Of a stretch of DNA of 24,560 nt, positions 22,967 to 24,560 are shown piece by piece. Location of the stretch: assembly GCA_002501085.1 (NCBI GenBank), contig DLRL01000041.1, positions 1 to 24,560 on the forward strand, read 5' to 3'. A model generated the notes under the pieces. The model saw only the letters and a list, made by a program, of their open reading frames with translations, was not told the DNA's origin and did not search any database. Position numbers and translations under genes: made by a program. Positions within the stretch are counted from its first letter, which is position 1. The number at the start of each line of letters is the position of its first letter. The DNA is from Gemmatimonadales bacterium UBA7889 (lineage in GTDB: Bacteria > Gemmatimonadota > Gemmatimonadetes > Longimicrobiales > Gaopeijiaceae).

Positions 22967-24301
22967 TTACCGCACTCGTACGTAACCGACTCCTTCCCTA
23001 ATGTCGATGTCCGTTCCGAAAGGCTTCGAGCGTTCGACAAGATCGTTCAGGATTTTTTTCGCAAGAACACCACGTGCCAACATAGGACGTCCACGTACCC
23101 AAGCTGGTTTCCCGTAACCCAAGGTTATCGGGTGAAGTGCTAGTTCAGTGAGCTTATCGTCAGTGAATGTCGGCATAGCAATGACGGCTTCCCAAATCTC
23201 GGGATTTGCCGGGAATCCGACTGTCTCGTTCTGGTAGCGCATGGCATTGAAGTCCGCTACGTGGTCATTCACATCGAGATCATACGCCTGGTAATTCTCA
23301 TCGGGCAGCCGGAGCAATGTCTCATTCTGAAATACAAAATCACCCAAAGAGTAGAAGATCGGCTTGCCCTTGTAGATCTCTATACCACGAAGTACGTGGG
23401 GTCCGTGGCCCACGAACATCGTAGCGCCAGCATCCACCATGGCCCTCGCGAACTCTATTAGAAAGCCAGCTGGAACCGAGCGCGCTCCGCCACTCTCGTG
23501 TGCGTGAATGGTAACAATCACCTGGTCTGCGAGGCGACTCGCACTTCGCACTACTGCAGCAATTTCAGCTACATCTTCTGGATTCGGTTTAGTCACCACA
23601 CCCGTTTCTGAACCTTCGATGAAATTGGTTGAAAGTGTACGTGCCCCTCGGTCACTACGGCTGAAATTCAACCCCATTTCTTCTGCTAGCACTCGAAAAC
23701 GATCAAGCTGATCTGCAGTGGCGACACGTTCGGTCGTGTACCGCAGCGGACTCAAGCCAGGACGGGATTTCATGCTCCCACGTGCATTTCCAGCTCGGGA
23801 ATGATCTGGGAACGTTGATGCCATAGAGATTAAAGCCACTCGACCACGCGCGGTCTCCAGGAAGCGGGCCTCTCGGGCTTCCGCAAGACTCTCACCGGCT
23901 CCCGCGTGCACTAGCCCTGCTTCGTCTACGTATTTGGTGGTCAGGCGAAGACCCTCAACTCCATAATCACCAGTATGATTATTCGCGCGCGATACCATAT
24001 CGATACCTGCCCAAACAAGCTCTTTAGCAAGTATTGGTTCGCCGCGCATCCAAGTCCCTCCACTCTGGTGAGCTGGATACGGCTCGTAATTGTGGAAGAG
24101 GATTTCGAGATTAGTAAATGCCGCGTCCGCCCCACGAATCATATCAATCAGCTCGAGAAAGTCTGGTTCCTCGTAGACGGACAATCTCCTGGTGATGATC
24201 GCGTCCCCGGTTAAAGCAAGTGTAATCTCTTGGGCCGGGGTCGAGACCACCAACAAGCCTAGCGCGAGGTTAGTTAGCCCGGTGACACGAAATCGTCTCA
24301 T
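22967..24301 (-). CDS. CapA-family exported protein (PGA_cap / metallophosphatase-like)
   Basis: This 444-aa protein has a signal peptide (RRFRVTGLTNLALGLLVVST, cleavage near PAQ-E) and a CapA domain (PF09587). Visible motifs are LALTGDAIITRRL, AAFTNLEILFHNYEP, ANNHTGDYGVEGL, VIVTIHAHESGG and VGHGPHVLRGIEIYKGKPIF followed by YSLGDFVF. These Asp/Asn/His motifs are those of the metallophosphoesterase-like fold. CapA proteins belong to poly-gamma-glutamate capsule systems, but many, like this one outside a capBC cluster, have no known job. ATG 24301 has AGGAG 7 nt upstream; the longer reading to 24382 lacks a site and hides the signal peptide. It begins 16 nt after the Gfo/Idh stop and touches the galK-like start. 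Confidence 0.87.
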   Translation of the reverse strand: MRRFRVTGLTNLALGLLVVSTPAQEITLALTGDAIITRRLSVYEEPDFLELIDMIRGADAAFTNLEILFHNYEPYPAHQSGGTWMRGEPILAKELVWAGIDMVSRANNHTGDYGVEGLRLTTKYVDEAGLVHAGAGESLAEAREARFLETARGRVALISMASTFPDHSRAGNARGSMKSRPGLSPLRYTTERVATADQLDRFRVLAEEMGLNFSRSDRGARTLSTNFIEGSETGVVTKPNPEDVAEIAAVVRSASRLADQVIVTIHAHESGGARSVPAGFLIEFARAMVDAGATMFVGHGPHVLRGIEIYKGKPIFYSLGDFVFQNETLLRLPDENYQAYDLDVNDHVADFNAMRYQNETVGFPANPEIWEAVIAMPTFTDDKLTELALHPITLGYGKPAWVRGRPMLARGVLAKKILNDLVERSKPFGTDIDIREGVGYVRVR

Positions 24302-24317
24302 CACAACTCTCCTCTGT

Positions 24318-24560
24318 CTACGCTCTAAGAATTTCCAGTTTCGGCCACTGTGCCCACCGCCCTCGTGTGAAATCGGGCACATCGATCGGGCGACTGCGGT
24401 TAGCGACCGACCACTCCGATAATGGGGTGATCACCGACATCGCGGCTGCGTCGTAGACGTTCATATCCGTAGGCTTTCCCTCCCGTAGGCATTTCACCAA
24501 CCGGTAATCCTCTATGAAATCCATACCTCCATGCCCGGCCCCCTCTGACTGCTCCTCCAG
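24318..24560 (-). CDS. Gfo/Idh/MocA-family oxidoreductase, C-terminal end (cut by window edge)
   Basis: Only the last 80 residues are in the window; the frame is open to the right edge. The stretch EGAGHGGMDFIEDYRLVKCL, followed by KPTDMNVYDAAAMSVITPLS, SVANRSRPIDVPDF and a basic/aromatic tail, matches the C terminus of Gfo/Idh/MocA oxidoreductases of the GH109-like branch. That branch includes alpha-N-acetylgalactosaminidases as well as sugar dehydrogenases. These use NAD(P) bound to an N-terminal Rossmann fold that is outside the window. It is the first visible gene of the minus-strand run that continues with the CapA-like and galactokinase-like genes. Confidence 0.85.
   Translation of the reverse strand: MEEQSEGAGHGGMDFIEDYRLVKCLREGKPTDMNVYDAAAMSVITPLSEWSVANRSRPIDVPDFTRGRWAQWPKLEILRA

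Overview
The window looks like a chromosome segment of a free-living, probably marine, Gram-negative bacterium. Gemmatimonadota or a related lineage is my best guess, with low to moderate confidence. The reasons are a ~1000-residue secreted protein made of two fused amidohydrolase modules followed by a second secreted amidohydrolase, many Sec-exported enzymes, two sodium-coupled symporters (NSS and SSS), an outer-membrane protein and NO-reductase-like haem proteins. I see no insertion sequence, prophage, CRISPR array, rRNA or tRNA.

Layout. Positions 1-6.4 kb (minus strand) hold housekeeping genes in the order glyS, an NSS sodium symporter, an unrecognised 261-aa protein overlapping nth, an HD-domain hydrolase, an unlisted 35-codon MetS-type small membrane protein, and the 5' part of carB, cut by the left edge. 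nfuA (Fe-S carrier) runs divergently from glyS at 6.5-7.1 kb. A strong bidirectional terminator separates it from a minus-strand block at 7.3-13.8 kb. In transcription order that block is an exported M24 peptidase, a haloacid-dehalogenase-type hydrolase, a double amidohydrolase and a single amidohydrolase. The two amidohydrolase genes are clearly richer in G+C than everything around them. At 14.1-18.4 kb (plus strand) there is a lone unrecognised 139-aa gene closed by two hairpins, then an exported dienelactone hydrolase translationally coupled to a sugar-nucleotidyltransferase, then an SSS symporter. From 24.56 down to 18.4 kb (minus strand) a tightly spaced string runs: Gfo/Idh/MocA oxidoreductase (partial), CapA-like exported protein, GHMP sugar kinase (galactokinase-like), outer-membrane PF13557-type protein, membrane-anchored dihaem cytochrome c, and a NorB-like haem-copper protein.

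How the parts may work together. The peptidase, amidohydrolases, dienelactone hydrolase and two Na+ symporters suggest periplasmic breakdown and Na+-driven uptake of peptides and small organics. The nucleotidyltransferase, SSS symporter, galactokinase-like enzyme and Gfo/Idh oxidoreductase suggest sugar or amino-sugar salvage. The cytochrome c and NorB-like pair is a NO-reductase-type electron sink with unusual residues. The points most worth a second look are the divergent NorB-like active site, the MetS-like small subunit separated from its likely NSS partner, and the amidohydrolase array in which two of three modules have altered metal motifs.
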